Source: Plantago major (taxonomy: Eukaryota > Streptophyta > Magnoliopsida > Lamiales > Plantaginaceae). Taken from it: DNA of 64,000 nucleotides. The position numbers and the translations under genes are program-made. The number at the start of each line of letters is the position of its first letter. The first letter of the stretch is position 1. This document shows positions 8,589 to 18,609 of this stretch, piece after piece. The notes beneath the pieces were generated by a model. That model was not told the DNA's origin. It searched no databases and saw nothing but the letters and a program-made list of their open reading frames with translations. The DNA lies in assembly GCA_026545765.1 (NCBI GenBank), contig CM048844.1, positions 73,985,590-74,049,589 on the forward strand. Direction: 5' to 3'.

Positions 8589-10116
8589 ATCAAGCTTTCC
8601 ATAATGATGTTTCTCCTTTCTGAGGATTCTTCTTCAGAATCCCTCAGCAATAGTTCTTTGAACCTTTCTGAGAGTTCATCATTAGGAGCTGTTTTCTTAC
8701 ATCCTTCATAGAATACAACATGAACTGATTCTTCAATTTTCTTTGTTCTTTTGTTGTAAATTCTGTAGGCTTTGCTATTCGTGGAATAACCAAGAAATAC
8801 ACCTTCATCTGCCTTTGGTTGAAATGTTCTCAGATAATCTTTCCCATTGTTTAGAACGAAACATTTACAACCAAATACTCTCAGATGTTTGATATTAGGG
8901 GGTCTACCAACCAAGATTTCATAAGGGGTCTTGTCATGGTGTTTGTTTATCAAACATCTGTTCTGAGTGTAGCAAGCTGTGTTTACAGCTTCAACCCAAT
9001 AAATTTCACTTATTTCAGTGTCAGCTAGCATCGTCCAAGATTTCATAAGGGGTCTTGTCATGGTGTTTGTTTATCAAACATCTGTTCTGAGTGTAGCAAG
9101 CTGTGTTTACAGCTTCAACCCAATAAATTTCACTTATTTCAGTGTCAGCTAGCATCGTCCTTGCAGCTTCTTTAAGGGTTCTGTTTTTCCTTTCTGCAAC
9201 ACCATTTTGTTGAGGTGTTCTTACAGAGGAAAGTTGGTGTTGTATACCTTTGCAGGTACAAAACTCCTTTATGTACTGGTTGACAAACTCAGTACCATGG
9301 TCTGTTCTGATTGCAGATACCTTGTCATTTTTCATGACTTCAAGCTTTTTCAGCAAGTTTGGTATCTCCACCCTGGCATCAGATTTGTGTTTCAGAAAGA
9401 CAACCCAAGTGAATCTTGAGAAGTCATCTACAACAACCAGACCATACTTCTTTCCTGCATAACTAGTTACAGATGATTCAAAAAGATCCATGTGTAATAG
9501 TTGCAGTGGTCTAACACTAGAGTGTCTGATTTTGGACTTGAAAGAGATCTTAGATTGTTTCCCCATCTGACAGGCAGAACAGATACCATCCTTTCTGAAA
9601 GATGTTCTGGGAAGGCCAACCACTAACTCTTTCTTGGCAAGTCTGTTCAGAGTTTTGAAGTTCAAGTGACTCATTCTTTTGTGCCATAACCAGTGCTCTT
9701 CTGTGTGACCAGATTGACTCACCATGAGACATTCTTCAGTTGTGGCAGATGCCCAATCGGCAACATAAAGACTGCCTTTCCGCCGAGCAACTAAGACTGT
9801 CTGCTTTGACTCATTGTCAATTAGTTTGCAGTATTTTGCTTTGAATTTTATAGTAAAACCCTTGTCTGCAAACTGGCTCATGCTAAATAGATTATATTTC
9901 AAATCCTTAACATGTAATACGTCAGTGATTGTTAATGTTCCCAATTTGACGTTGCCAAATCCCAGAGAGGGATTTAATTCTCCTCCAAAGAACTGATATA
10001 TCTGGTCCTGTGTTGCAAGCTTTGTAATCGACCAGATTTGCTTTGTCTCCTGTCATGTGCTTTCCGCATCCACTATCAAATAGCCATTGTGCTTTAGTCC
10101 AGGAAGCATTCTGCAC
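8567..10116 (-). pseudogene. Copia pol: protease and integrase, frameshifted
   Basis: The protease motif WLFDSGCGKHMTGD is read at about 10090-10050, then the frame changes near 10000 (FGGELNPSLGFGN continues in another frame). From 9944 the GAG-pre-integrase zinc finger shows H88, H93, C122 and C125 (counted from 9944), and the catalytic core shows D153 (LHMDLF), D215 (RTDHGTEF) and E251 (QQNGVAERKN), i.e. DD35E. A 124-bp tandem duplication then shifts the frame, so the first frame stops at 9021 shortly after entering copy two, while the integrase C-terminal part (VGRPPNIKHLRVFGCKCF) continues in another frame to 8567. All catalytic residues are present; the continuity is lost. Confidence 0.9.
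8911..9158 (-). repeat. Perfect 124-bp tandem duplication inside integrase
   Basis: 8911-9034 and 9035-9158 are identical as far as I can compare them. The duplicated piece encodes TMLADTEISEIYWVEA and the following 25 or so residues. 124 is not a multiple of three, so the second copy is read in another frame and the integrase reading frame breaks. No sequence change between the copies indicates a recent event. Confidence 0.95.
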
Positions 10117-10142
10117 ACAACAGGAAATAGGAGATTAGGTTC

Positions 10143-11660
10143 TCACATTTTTGATGGAACCGTCAGGATTAAAAGATCTTCCAGTAGGAATCCATTTTTG
10201 AATGAATTTTTTGAAATATTCTTTTGTCTGACAGGAACATAAGGAGGAATTCTATTTGAATGAATGTTATCATTAGTAAGAATTATTTTCTTCCTTGGTG
10301 TGTTCCTAGGTGCTCCATTTGGTGCTTTCAGATACCTGTCAGGTTTCTGGGTTTGCTTTTCAGCAAACTTAGCTTTCCTTGCCATATTTCTTCTAGCCCT
10401 GGCATTCAGATTTTCAGTGGCTTGATTTAACTTCCACTACTGATAATTGCTTTGAGAAATTCTAGCTTTCAGCCATCGTTCTTGCTCCTGCTTGTACTCA
10501 TGAGCAAGTTGTTTTCCGATGCCTTTGTAGCCAATACCGTTTCGAGCACTTGAAGCTATCTGAGATCTTTCCTCAACAACTTTGCTAGTCTCTGGTTGAT
10601 CCAATTTCTTTCCAGAAAAAGTGACATGGGAGAATTTGCCAGCTCCTGCAATTCTACCCTTTTGAGAGACATAGCACTGTGGGTGTTTACACTTTTCAGT
10701 GTTCTGTTTCTTTTCAGAAACGTTCCCAACAGTTTTGCTTTTGACTTGTTTTTCCCACAAAGGTTTAGTCGCAACTGCCTTTCCTTTGTCAACAATCTTC
10801 GTATTCTCACCGATACTATAGATTGTATGGGAACCGTTTTGCTGCGTACTTACAAATGTTCTTCTTTCCTTACTCTTATTCAAGGTAATAGAACAATCTG
10901 TCTGTGTATTCAGCCCAAGTCCTTTCTTTTCTGAAGGATCTCGTAAGTAAGATTGTACTTCAGTAAGAGTGTCACTAGCTTTGGCATAAGATTGAAAAGA
11001 TAATTCTTTCTTCTTAAGTTCCTTGTTCTCAAAAAGAAGATCTTCATATTTCTTTCGTAATTCAGCCATTGCTTCTTTATGTGACTTTTCAGTCTCAGAT
11101 ATCTGAGCTTTGAGAAATGCATTTTCAGCATCCTTTTTCTCAGATACCTGAACTAATTGAGAATTTTCCTTTGCAAGAGAATTCTTTTCTTCTTCAAGAT
11201 TTTCGGCTCTAGCTCGGATCATTAGAAATCCTATTTCATAGATGTCAAGTTCTTTCCTGAGATTTTCTAGATCTTTTATTTCTTCTTTGTCACTTTCATA
11301 AGTATAAGAAGTATGTGTTACCTCATCAGCCATAAGACAGTTTTCAATGTTAGAGATGTCTGGACCGTCAATCTCAGCAACTCCACACATTTCATTTTTC
11401 TTGAGGCCGAAGTCGATTACATCGTGAGTAACTCCACATAATTCTGGTGATGGTAAAGTTGAGTCATCTGAATCATCTTCAGAGTCTGTCTCAATATCTA
11501 GAGCATCCAGTTGAATTTGGATTTTCTTTCTTTCTTCAGTTAACAAAGCATTCTGGCTTCTTCTGAAGATTCTTCTATCTTTCTTGTCACCGTCCTTAGT
11601 TTGTTGAGGCGGACAATCCTTCTTGAAGTGGCAGGTTTACGACAATAGAAATGATATAGT
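10143..11660 (-). pseudogene. Copia gag C-terminal part: zinc-knuckle remnant, coiled coil and basic tail
   Basis: Near 11640-11590 a CCHC-type knuckle is split between two frames (YCRKP in one, CHFKKDCPPQ in the next). From 11546 an open stretch of 369 residues begins with an acidic segment (DIETDSEDDSDDS), then a long Glu/Lys-rich heptad-like region (about residues 85-185, coiled coil likely) and a basic Ser-rich part ending SQSNYQ. A TAG at 10439-10437 stops it, but the same frame continues (WKLNQATENLNARARRNMARKAKF) to 10143, where another frame is needed to reach the protease. Extended gag regions of this kind are known in SIRE-type elements. Stop and frame changes are visible. Confidence 0.75.
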
Positions 11661-12606
11661 TTCAATTTCGCTTCCTCAAGACATGACGCTTCTCGAAATG
11701 GCTTGTTCAATGAAGCTTTGCATATTTTTGTACTGGTGATAGTTTGAGCCTAGATGCTTTTTCAGCTTCTCTTTGGCTTTTCTTCTCTCAATTTCTCGAC
11801 TGACAAATTTGCTCATTTGCTTTGCAGCAAGTGCATCCTCAGTCTCTTCCTTGCTTTTCTTCTTTTCAGAAGTTCCTTGAGTGACTAGAGCAACGTTCTG
11901 CAACTTTTCAGTTGTTTGTTCTCTTTGAGTTGTCTCATAATCAACAGTAGCAAGATGAGAGAAAAGTTCCACAGGAGTGATATTTGGCATTCCTTGGTTA
12001 AAATAAAAGAATTTGGTATGCTCCCAGTTGTGGTTAAAACTTCTGACTGGGAGTATCTGTTGCTTTCCCCAAGTGCTGCCATATCACTCATGAGAGTGGT
12101 AAATCTGAAATCAAGTTCTTCTAGAGTTTCAGTGGGTCCTTGTTTGAAATTTTGAAATTTCAACTTGAGAACTTCGAACTTGTTTTCTTTGGTTTCGCCC
12201 GCACAGATTTCTTCAATCGGTTGCCAGCAACTTTCGCTTTTAGCACCCCACGCTTTAATCAGATGTGCTCAGGTGTCGATCTGATGATGATATTACGAGC
12301 TTGACCATCCAGACGATTTCTCTTGGCATCTTCCGATGTCCAGAGTTCTCTGGGCTTTGGTTCGTAAATAACTTGACTAGTAGATCTCCCACTTGTTGAC
12401 GCATCGGTTTGTGAAGATCCTTCGCTTTGATCTCTGTCTCTACCATTAGAAACCTCCATGACTTGTTTGAGTTGTTGAATGACTATTGGGCCATTCTTTA
12501 TCACTTCGATCATTTCGTCACTTATGGCTTCAAGGTGGAGCATCATGTTATTTTTCCATTTCTCGTAGTTCTCTGGTTTGAGAACGGGTGCATCACTCAG
12601 AGACAT
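11661..12606 (-). pseudogene. Copia gag N-terminal part (UBN2-type gag)
   Basis: The likely start is the ATG at 12606-12604 (MSLSDAPVLKPENYEKWK), about 100 bp after the PBS. The KPENYEKWKNNMMLHLEAIS block and the EPKPRELWTSEDAKRNRLDG block are the gag signature of SIRE-like copia elements. The frame breaks at 12261 and continues in another frame (HLIKAWGAK, CAGETKENKFEVLKLKFQNF), then breaks again near 12060. The third stretch (11990-11676) holds a Lys/Glu-rich segment and NYHQYKNMQSF. At least three frame changes make it non-functional. Gag would form the virus-like particle. Confidence 0.85.
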
Positions 12607-12709
12607 ACCTGCACACTTAACACACAAATTAAATAGTCCTCGAAAATGGACAAAGTTCCTTCACCTATCTGGGGATCTAGGTTCAGTGCAGAAGGCTTGT
12701 GAACCTCCT

Positions 12710-12721
12710 GCTCTGATACCA
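12710..12721 (-). other. Copia primer binding site (initiator Met tRNA)
   Basis: The minus strand reads TGGTATCAGAGC, the standard PBS complementary to the 3' end of plant initiator-Met tRNA. It lies 2 bp from the end of the LTR (CCAACA). Confidence 0.93.
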
Positions 12722-12747
12722 CTTGTTGGTCCAGATAACGGCAAAGT

Positions 12748-12781
12748 AAAAGACTAGGGGGGGGGGGGTGAATAGTCTTTT
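12748..12781. repeat. G12 tract inside a 9-bp inverted repeat in the copia LTR
   Basis: AAAAGACTA (12748-12756) and TAGTCTTTT (12773-12781) flank an uninterrupted run of 12 G (12757-12768). The element's RNA, from the minus strand, would have a C12 loop on a 9-bp stem. Confidence 0.9.
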
Positions 12782-13094
12782 AAAACTTTTGTCGATAAAA
12801 ACTATTTCTCAGATATCTGAGTAGATATCTGATACTTAGAATCAGAGCGCGGAAGACTTAAGATAGATAAGTGCAGAAACAGTTAAAGTGTGTGTGTGTG
12901 TGTTGCTGAAATGTAAATACAGAAAGGTAAATAACACAGCAAGTATAGTGGTATCTGGAGGTGGCGTAATCCTCCAACTAATCCACTTCGGTCTTCTAGA
13001 GACCTAGAATACACTAGAATAGATAATTGAGTTCTCCTTACAAAAAAATCCTATTCTAAGATTCCTTTAAACAAATGGTTCTCAACCAAATGTT

Positions 13095-13305
13095 CCCCCT
13101 AAGTTGTTCCCCGGCTTTCTCAGCCAAGTACTTCCTGTACTCAGAAACCTTTTTGAGTTATTCCCTAGCTTCCCAAGCTAAGTACTTCCTATACTCAATA
13201 ACCTTGGAGTTATTCCTTAGTTTCCCAAATCAAGTACTTCCTATACTCCGGTAACCTTGGAGTTATTCCCTGATTTTCCAAACTAAGTACTTCCTGTACT
13301 CCACG
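13095..13305. repeat. About 53-bp imperfect tandem repeat, four copies, in the copia LTR
   Basis: AAGTACTTCCT recurs at 13126, 13180, 13232 and 13285 (spacings 54, 52, 53). Each unit also carries a GAGTTATTCCCT-like and a TTTCCCAA-like word. Short subrepeats are common in plant LTRs and may be transcription-factor sites, but no such site is identified here. Confidence 0.85.
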
Positions 13306-13686
13306 CCAGTTATGGTGTTGGTTTCGGTTTGAGTTGTCAGATGAGCTTCTTTAATAACTTATTCAGTTATTCAGATAGCTCTGTGAATCAAGTATACTTA
13401 ATACACTTTTCAATGTATGGTATCTTGTTCTTTTTACTGACCCAAGTCTGAGATAAGTGTTTAAGAGAAAGAATCTCAGATACTTGATCTTTCGTTTCAA
13501 CTCTTTCACATATAGCTATGCTTGTTTAGGATCAGGACACTTAGAACTTTAGTGTTACTCAAGATCAAAAGCTTTGGTCGCAACAGAAAGCTTTGAGGAT
13601 AAGTAATTTGCTTTGAGAGAGTAAGATGTTCAGTAAGTTCTGTGTTTCAGCGTCGTCAGTGTCTTCTCAAGCAGTCTAAGTGTTGA

Positions 13687-13694
13687 TATTTATA
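13687..13694 (-). promoter_or_regulatory. TATA box of the copia LTR
   Basis: The minus strand reads CATCTATAAATATCAAC. TATAAATA stands about 580 bp from the LTR start, with the PBS side downstream, as expected for the U3/R boundary of a copia promoter. Confidence 0.6.
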
Positions 13695-14275
13695 GATGAA
13701 TTTGAGTGCCGTTTGAATAGTATCCGTTAGGCTCAAATTCAAACTATTGATATCTGTGTATAGTACTGTAGCAGGTTTTGTCTTCTTCTTCAGAAGCTGC
13801 CGTTGCTTTTGTTCAGACATCTCTGTCCGTGCATTAAATGCATTGTACTATACTTTTTGTCCTGTAGTGTCAACGGAACTATGCTTTGTATCAGAAGCTA
13901 GTATTATCTGATTCTTTGCACGTCCTTATCTTCAATCTTCAGATACCTCTTTTATTGAAACATCTTTGTTTGCAATATATATATATATTTCTTTTTCAGA
14001 AATGTGGTTAATGCTCAAGGTATCTGAGAATAGATATTTGTGGACACTTTCCTTGTTTTCAGATAGACCTTTCATTTCTCAGATATCTCTTGTGACACAG
14101 TTTGTTTAAAAAACTATTTGTGTCTTCAAGATATCTGGCTAAGGTATCTGAAAAACTGTTTCAGTAATCTTGTGCAGTTTCTTCAATTCTTCAATGTCGT
14201 TGAGCTTGTTCTGCTTGGATGTCTTCTTCTTGGTCTTCTCTTCATAAAATAAAATTTACATTTTGAGACCTAACA

Positions 14276-14443
14276 TCCTATACAAGATTAGCTAGACTAT
14301 CATACTTAGTGGGTTTCCTCTTTTACAATGTTCAAGTGAACCAAGAGTACTAATCATCTTTCCGAGACTACGATAAGTAATCATGTTGCTGATCAAAATC
14401 TAAACAGATATTTCTAACAAAATATCTAACAAATTTCCTAACA
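14276..14443 (-). mobile_element. Start fragment of a third LTR
   Basis: On the minus strand the gypsy RT reading is interrupted after ...KKTAF by TGTTAGGAAATTTG, followed by repeated TTTGTTAG/ATATTTTGTTAG words typical of plant LTR starts. It runs 168 bp and is cut by the copia LTR at 14275. The gypsy bases GCCTT directly before TGTTAG are the candidate target duplication. The family is not determined; it differs from both neighbouring LTRs. Confidence 0.55.
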
Positions 14444-15366
14444 AAGGCTGTTTTCTTGATGTCGTCCTTGGCCATCCGGATTTGATAGAAGCCCTTATAT
14501 GCGTCCATGAAGCTTAGGAGCGCACATCCCGCGGTAGAATCTACCAACTGGTCTATGCGAGGTAGGGGATAAGGATCCTTCGGACAAAACTTGTTGAGCC
14601 TTGTGAAGTCATTGCACATCCTCCACTTTCCTGGGGCCTTCTCGATGAGTACCACATTACAGACCCAGTCCGAGTATCTAACTTCTTCAATGTGCCTGGC
14701 TTTCAAGAGCCGGTCAACTTCCCTAGATATGATTGCATCCTTGACTGGGCCAAAGTCTTTCCTCTTCTGTCGGATATATTTGATCGAGGGATCCATGTTC
14801 AGACGGTGAATAGTGATTCTCGGATCTATTCCCTTCAAATCATCAGTACTCCAAGCAAATACATCCATGTTGTCTCGGAGACAAGCAATAAGTTTCATCT
14901 CCACTTCTGTGCTCATCTTTGTTCCGATTCTAGTCTTCTTATCCGGGCTTCCAACAACAATCTCGATTTCCTTGAGAGTTTCGTGAGGCTCAATCCGTGC
15001 AGTTCTAGGGAACTTGTCCTTCTGGCTTCCTACCCCTATCTGCGGATTCTCCTCTTTGGGCGGGAGAACAACTCTCGGATCGGAGGTCACCGTGACTGCC
15101 AAAACGGGGGCAGATGCCCTTCTCGTGGACATAATGTAACACTCCCAAGCTTCTCGGATGTTTCCTACCTCTTCTCCTACTCTGAAGGGAGTTGGAAATT
15201 TCATTCTGTTGTGTAAGGTGGATGAAATAGCCCGGAATTGATTGAGTCCTGGGCGCCCAAAGATGGCGTTATAGTCGAAGGTCCGATCAACCACGACAAA
15301 TCGGACCGACTGTGTTACCCTGGCCGGGAAGGTTCCGAGTGAAACGTGAAACATGTAACGTAACAC
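14444..15366 (-). pseudogene. Gypsy pol: protease C-terminal part and N-terminal half of RT
   Basis: Counted from 15366: FVVVDRTFDYNAIFGRPGLN (24-43) closes the protease, a linker with PHETLKEIEI (127-136) follows, then MDVFAWSTDDLKGID (167-181). RT proper shows WVCNVVLIEKAPGKWRMC, DFTRLNKFCPKDPYPLPRID (253-272) and the first catalytic aspartate in SFMDAYKGFYQI (D288). Reading ends at KKTAF, where the third LTR begins. The last residues of the open stretch (down to 14368) come from that LTR. The preceding protease lies in another frame (shift near 15340). Confidence 0.9.
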
Positions 15367-15955
15367 TTCCTAGTGGTCGAACAGTTCCTCCTCCAAACCC
15401 TAGTATAGAGGTGTGAACTCTGTCATAGCGGATTCTTCCCAACTCCATCTGATCTAGTGTCCTCTTAGAGATGATATTCGAAGAACTCCTGGTATCCACC
15501 AGAATTTTGTTCACTCGATAAGTCACGATGGTCAATGAAACTACAAGAGGAACGTCCGGGTCGTCAATCTCCTCGCCTCCTGCCGTAGGAGGGGGGATTT
15601 CGCTATCGTCGAAAGATATTGCATTTGTTCCTCGAATTACGAGGGCACCGTACGCCCTATCATTGTTCCGAAGGTTTTGGGCGGTCCGCTCTCTTGCATT
15701 CCTGCTATCACCTCCAGAGGGTCCGCCTGCGATAGTGTTGATCACTCCACTGTACGGAGGGTTCTCCATTTCCGTCGCATCGCCGTATCTGTACGGATGT
15801 CCTTCCATGCGTGGCGGATAGCCTACTGGCGGAGGTGGCAAAGATAGTGGGCGAGGTGGTGGGTCAGCAGCGTTATCCTCCCTCCTCCGCTCCCTTCTAT
15901 CGTGCCTGGAGGGCTCGTCCGTATATATGTGCTCCTTCAACTTGCCTTCTCTCAC
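15287..15955 (-). pseudogene. Gypsy gag C-terminus and protease with a damaged active site
   Basis: The stretch opens with a charged region (HDRRERRRED), a Pro-rich part and GVINTIAGGPSGG, a block typical of Tat elements just before protease. The active site reads KILVDTRSSSNIISKRTL: the Asp-Thr-Gly triad of an aspartic protease is Asp-Thr-Arg here (codon AGG where GGG is expected). The rest (GFGGGTVRPLGSVTLHV) is normal until the frame shift near 15340. Retroviral-type protease should process Gag-Pol; this copy would be inactive. Confidence 0.8.
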
Positions 15956-17632
15956 CAGTTGTTCGACCTGCTTTTAATCGATACTGCTGGCCCTCATGGC
16001 CTCTCGCTTGTGAAATTTGTAGTATCCCTTCGCATTGCTTTCTCCGATTATGGGATGGCTTTGGCCATTGGATGTCCAACTTTTTCAACAATAGTGGCCA
16101 AGATGTCGGATCTCGGCTTATTGAGGCGTGTAGTCCGCGAATCTCCGGAAGACTCCTCTCCTGTAAATGCCTTTGTCTCTGATCTTTCTTGGTCAAACTT
16201 CCCGGCGTTGCTCTTGTCTTTGCGGTTCCTTTCCTTCTTGATCCTCGCCGGTGGTACTTCCTTGGTATTCTTCTCCGACATCACCTCCTCACAGATGTCA
16301 TCCAAGTGCTTTTCGCCTCACTTCACGACTAGAGAGCTTCCATCGTAGCTCGAGTTGTAAGTATTAGCGCATGTGTGACGGACCCGTTCTTTAATACTAT
16401 GGGGCTCAACTCGAGTACTTCAAGATTAAGCGATCTAGGAAAGTTCAAAGATCTTCCTGTTCCTTTGGATGACTTCGCCAGTGCTCTACAAGACGCTTTT
16501 CTTCTTTTGATTTTCCGAACTGCTAAGAACTTAGAAGATAGATCCGCATCGACCTTATTGACTTGTTTGGCAAAGCGGTGTACCAATCCATTGCTGCGTC
16601 GAAGAGGGTGGATGAGAACGTAAGGGCTTTAGTATTGTCACTCAAATTTTGAATCCATCTTCTTTGTTGTACCTTGTCAGTGACCCACGGGACAAGTATC
16701 CCCGTAGTAGTATTCCAAGTTCGGAATCACTTGGTCCGAGTTCCTATTTCTTTCCTTTTCCCTCATGATATCATCACACAGAGGGTTTGGTGCACTTGTA
16801 GTGATCTGCTCGTGGTCTTTTACCAGGCGTCCGAGGTTTAGGATTTGGGTTTCTAAAGCTTTTTGTTGGGCGTAGATTTCATCCGCTGTCATGAACTCTC
16901 CTGTCCGTGGATGGACTTCAACATCCGCGGGGAGTTCGTCTAGCCGGACAACTGGAATGGTCTCTGCTACATGATCTCTGTCCCTCATGGGAGCTTGTCG
17001 CGGACCTTCTGGCTGCCTGTTACCTCCTTCTTGGTACTCTCTCCTCCCATTCGGGCTTCCCTCACCCCGGACTTGCGAAGCAGAGGCCCATCGGTCTAGA
17101 AGGTTTCACAAATCCTCATGGGGCAGCTGATCTCCCAACCTCTGTTGGATCGGACGCTGTCTATTTCTTGACAAGGCGGGCTCCGCTTGAACCGGAGTAA
17201 CCACTGGCGGAGTGGCTTGCTGAGGGTGGGCATTGTTAGACCCTAGGCATCCTTGGATAATCGTGAGCAACCTATCAAACTGAGTTTCGCTTAGTCCGAG
17301 GTCGCTTGTGCGGACAACGCGACCATCGGGCATCGTAAACTGTTGACCTGTGGTAGGGCCTTGAGCTTCTGCCGGAGAAGCTCGTGCTACCCCTTCTCCA
17401 TGGTCCGTAGGCACGATATTCATAGGGAAGCTTTGGCCTCCTCTAAGCGGGGCGTCTCTTCCCTCATCCGAGGATGGGCTGGCAGTCCGCCCGTCGCTCG
17501 GATATCTCCTCCCAGCGTTCCTTCCAGCCATAGCGGCCCTTCGTCCCCGGGTGGGCGGACGTCCTCGTGGGCGTGGTGGTGGTGTTCCCACGCCTGCAGC
17601 ACTAGTCCGAGCAGTTCGTCTCGTTCTAGCTA
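15956..17632 (-). pseudogene. Gypsy gag, frameshifted and lacking its start codon
   Basis: After the PBS the reading begins ARTRRTARTSAAG at about 17630, the usual Tat-type gag start, but the codon before it is ATA, not ATG; a later Met (MAGRNAGRR) could serve. Pro/Arg-rich sequence leads to LSETQFDRLL, a frame change near 17110, then PVVRLDELPADVEVHPRTGE and a coiled-coil-like part to 16677. Further pieces lie in other frames (DWYTALPNKSI and LVHRFAKQVNKVDADL near 16600-16500, then a Lys/Glu-rich and basic part at 16305-15960). At least three frame changes are needed. Confidence 0.75.
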
Positions 17633-17667
17633 TCAGCACAACACAAACACAGATCTTTTTGTAAAGA

Positions 17668-17685
17668 TTCCCACAGACGGCGCCA
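17668..17685 (-). other. Gypsy primer binding site
   Basis: The minus strand reads TGGCGCCGTCTGTGGGAA, a standard PBS of plant Tat/Ogre-type gypsy elements, three bases after the LTR end. Confidence 0.9.
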
Positions 17686-17804
17686 AAATGTTGAGGGATA
17701 AAACCTCAAACACCAACACTACTACCACAAGTAACCTAATCTAAGATCCACCTCCAACTTGAAGTCCGAGAGAAGGCTTGTCCGAGCAAGAGTACCTGAA
17801 AGGA

Positions 17805-17827
17805 CTAAGTGGGGGGGGGGGGGTTAG
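17805..17827. repeat. G13 tract flanked by CTAA/TTAG in the gypsy LTR
   Basis: CTAA (17805-17808), GT, then 13 G (17811-17823) and TTAG (17824-17827). The layout, a G run between CTA and TAG, parallels the copia LTR at 12748-12781. Confidence 0.85.
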
Positions 17828-18003
17828 AATGGGTTACCCGGATTGCCTAAGTCAATCCGGAAGGAGGCTTTACTCAAAGGAGAGATGAAAGCTCTCAATG
17901 CAATAGTAATGGGAAAGGTAATCAAATCAAGGATGTTTAGGACTTAGGGGACAACACAATTTCCTAGGGGATTTCCCTTACCTCAAGGTATTGGACCTTG
18001 TGT

Positions 18004-18013
18004 TATATATATA
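18004..18013 (-). promoter_or_regulatory. TATA run of the gypsy LTR
   Basis: TATATATATA, read on the minus strand as CTATATATATAACACAAGG, in mid-LTR with the PBS downstream; the likely promoter of the element. Confidence 0.5.
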
Positions 18014-18609
18014 GTTATCATATACGTATGAAGTAGCTCAGAAGATGATGCCAAGTGTATGCCTTAGATTTGGATACCAATGCTACCTTTGGCCCATGGC
18101 CCATTAGTGAATGGTAATCCAATACTAATTAATGGGCTGGGAGGGTAGTTTGGTCCTTTCCCTCTGAGAGTACTGTTCCGCAAGTTGGGTCCGTGTAAGT
18201 CCCTCGGACAGATACGCATGATTGGATGACTCTGCCTTGGGTAACTCTAGGTGTCCGGACCTTAGAGTTCCACGGAAGCATCTCAGTGGTTCTGTTAAAT
18301 ACGTTTGGTCTTACTGTACTGGTGGCGTCCGAGATTCTCTCGTCCGGTCCGTTTAGCATCCTAGATCGATGTTATGTACTTGGGAGGACCAGGTAACCTT
18401 TTGTCAGGCTCGGAAGTCATCCATCTAGCTTGGTCGGACCTAGCTGAAATGGCGTGCTGACTTGTCAGTACTAGTTGACCTGAGATGGTTTCCTTTAGGA
18501 CGGACCACTCGAAGGTCGGACTAGCTTTGGATGGCTATCTTAGCCTTGATGCGCTCTAGGACACGCTCTATGGCGCCCTTAACGGATTGGACACATCTCC
18601 GTATCAACA

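Larger units (their letters stand above)
6640..14275 (-). mobile_element. SIRE/Maximus-like Ty1/copia retrotransposon, decayed, 3' LTR not found
   Basis: On the minus strand the order is LTR (14275-12724), PBS, gag, protease, integrase, RT, RNase H, then a 3' non-coding tail. Integrase before RT is the copia order. The lineage call rests on the gag N-terminal block (KPENYEKWKNNM, then KPRELWTSEDAKRNRLD), the long gag with coiled coil, the PBS and the 1.55-kb LTR. It is non-autonomous: several frameshifts in gag, a TAG in the gag C-terminal part, a frameshift at the protease boundary, a 124-bp duplication in integrase and an internal deletion in RT. The right end is exact; the left end is uncertain. 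It abuts a fragment of another LTR at 14276. Confidence 0.88.
12724..14275 (-). repeat. 5' LTR of the SIRE-like copia element (1,552 bp)
   Basis: Read on the minus strand it starts TGTTAGGTCTC (14275) and ends CCAACA (12724), next to the PBS. The length is typical for SIRE-type LTRs. It contains a TATA box (13694-13687), a 53-bp internal tandem repeat (about 13095-13305), a (TG)n run (12888-12902) and a G12 tract. The flanking bases at 14276-14280 (TCCTA) would be the target duplication; its partner was not found because the 3' LTR is missing. Confidence 0.85.
14444..18609 (-). mobile_element. Ty3/gypsy retrotransposon of Tat type, truncated inside RT
   Basis: On the minus strand: LTR (18609-17689), PBS, gag, protease and the first half of RT, ending at 14444. 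RT motifs, the FGRPGLNQFRA block before RT and the GC-rich Arg-rich gag start match the non-chromovirus Tat group. The second half of RT (including YVDD), RNase H, integrase and the 3' LTR are absent from the window. The coding part is GC-richer than its surroundings. The LTR end at 18609 joins satellite sequence directly, so the element had inserted in the satellite array. Confidence 0.87.
17689..18609 (-). repeat. 5' LTR of the gypsy element (921 bp)
   Basis: Minus-strand start TGTTGATACGG (18609) and end CCCTCAACA (17689). The termini form a perfect 6-bp inverted repeat (TGTTGA/TCAACA). It contains a TATA run (18004-18013), a G13 tract and many CCGGAC/GTCCGA-type words. The base after 18609 is satellite, so CACAT at 18610-18614 is the candidate target duplication. 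Confidence 0.88.

Noticed and set aside
9207..9996. Plus-strand ORFs across the copia integrase
   Set aside because: Antisense shadows of the integrase and protease coding frames.
14591..17744. Plus-strand ORFs across the gypsy element
   Set aside because: Antisense readings of GC-rich gag/pol sequence; the minus strand carries the recognisable domains.
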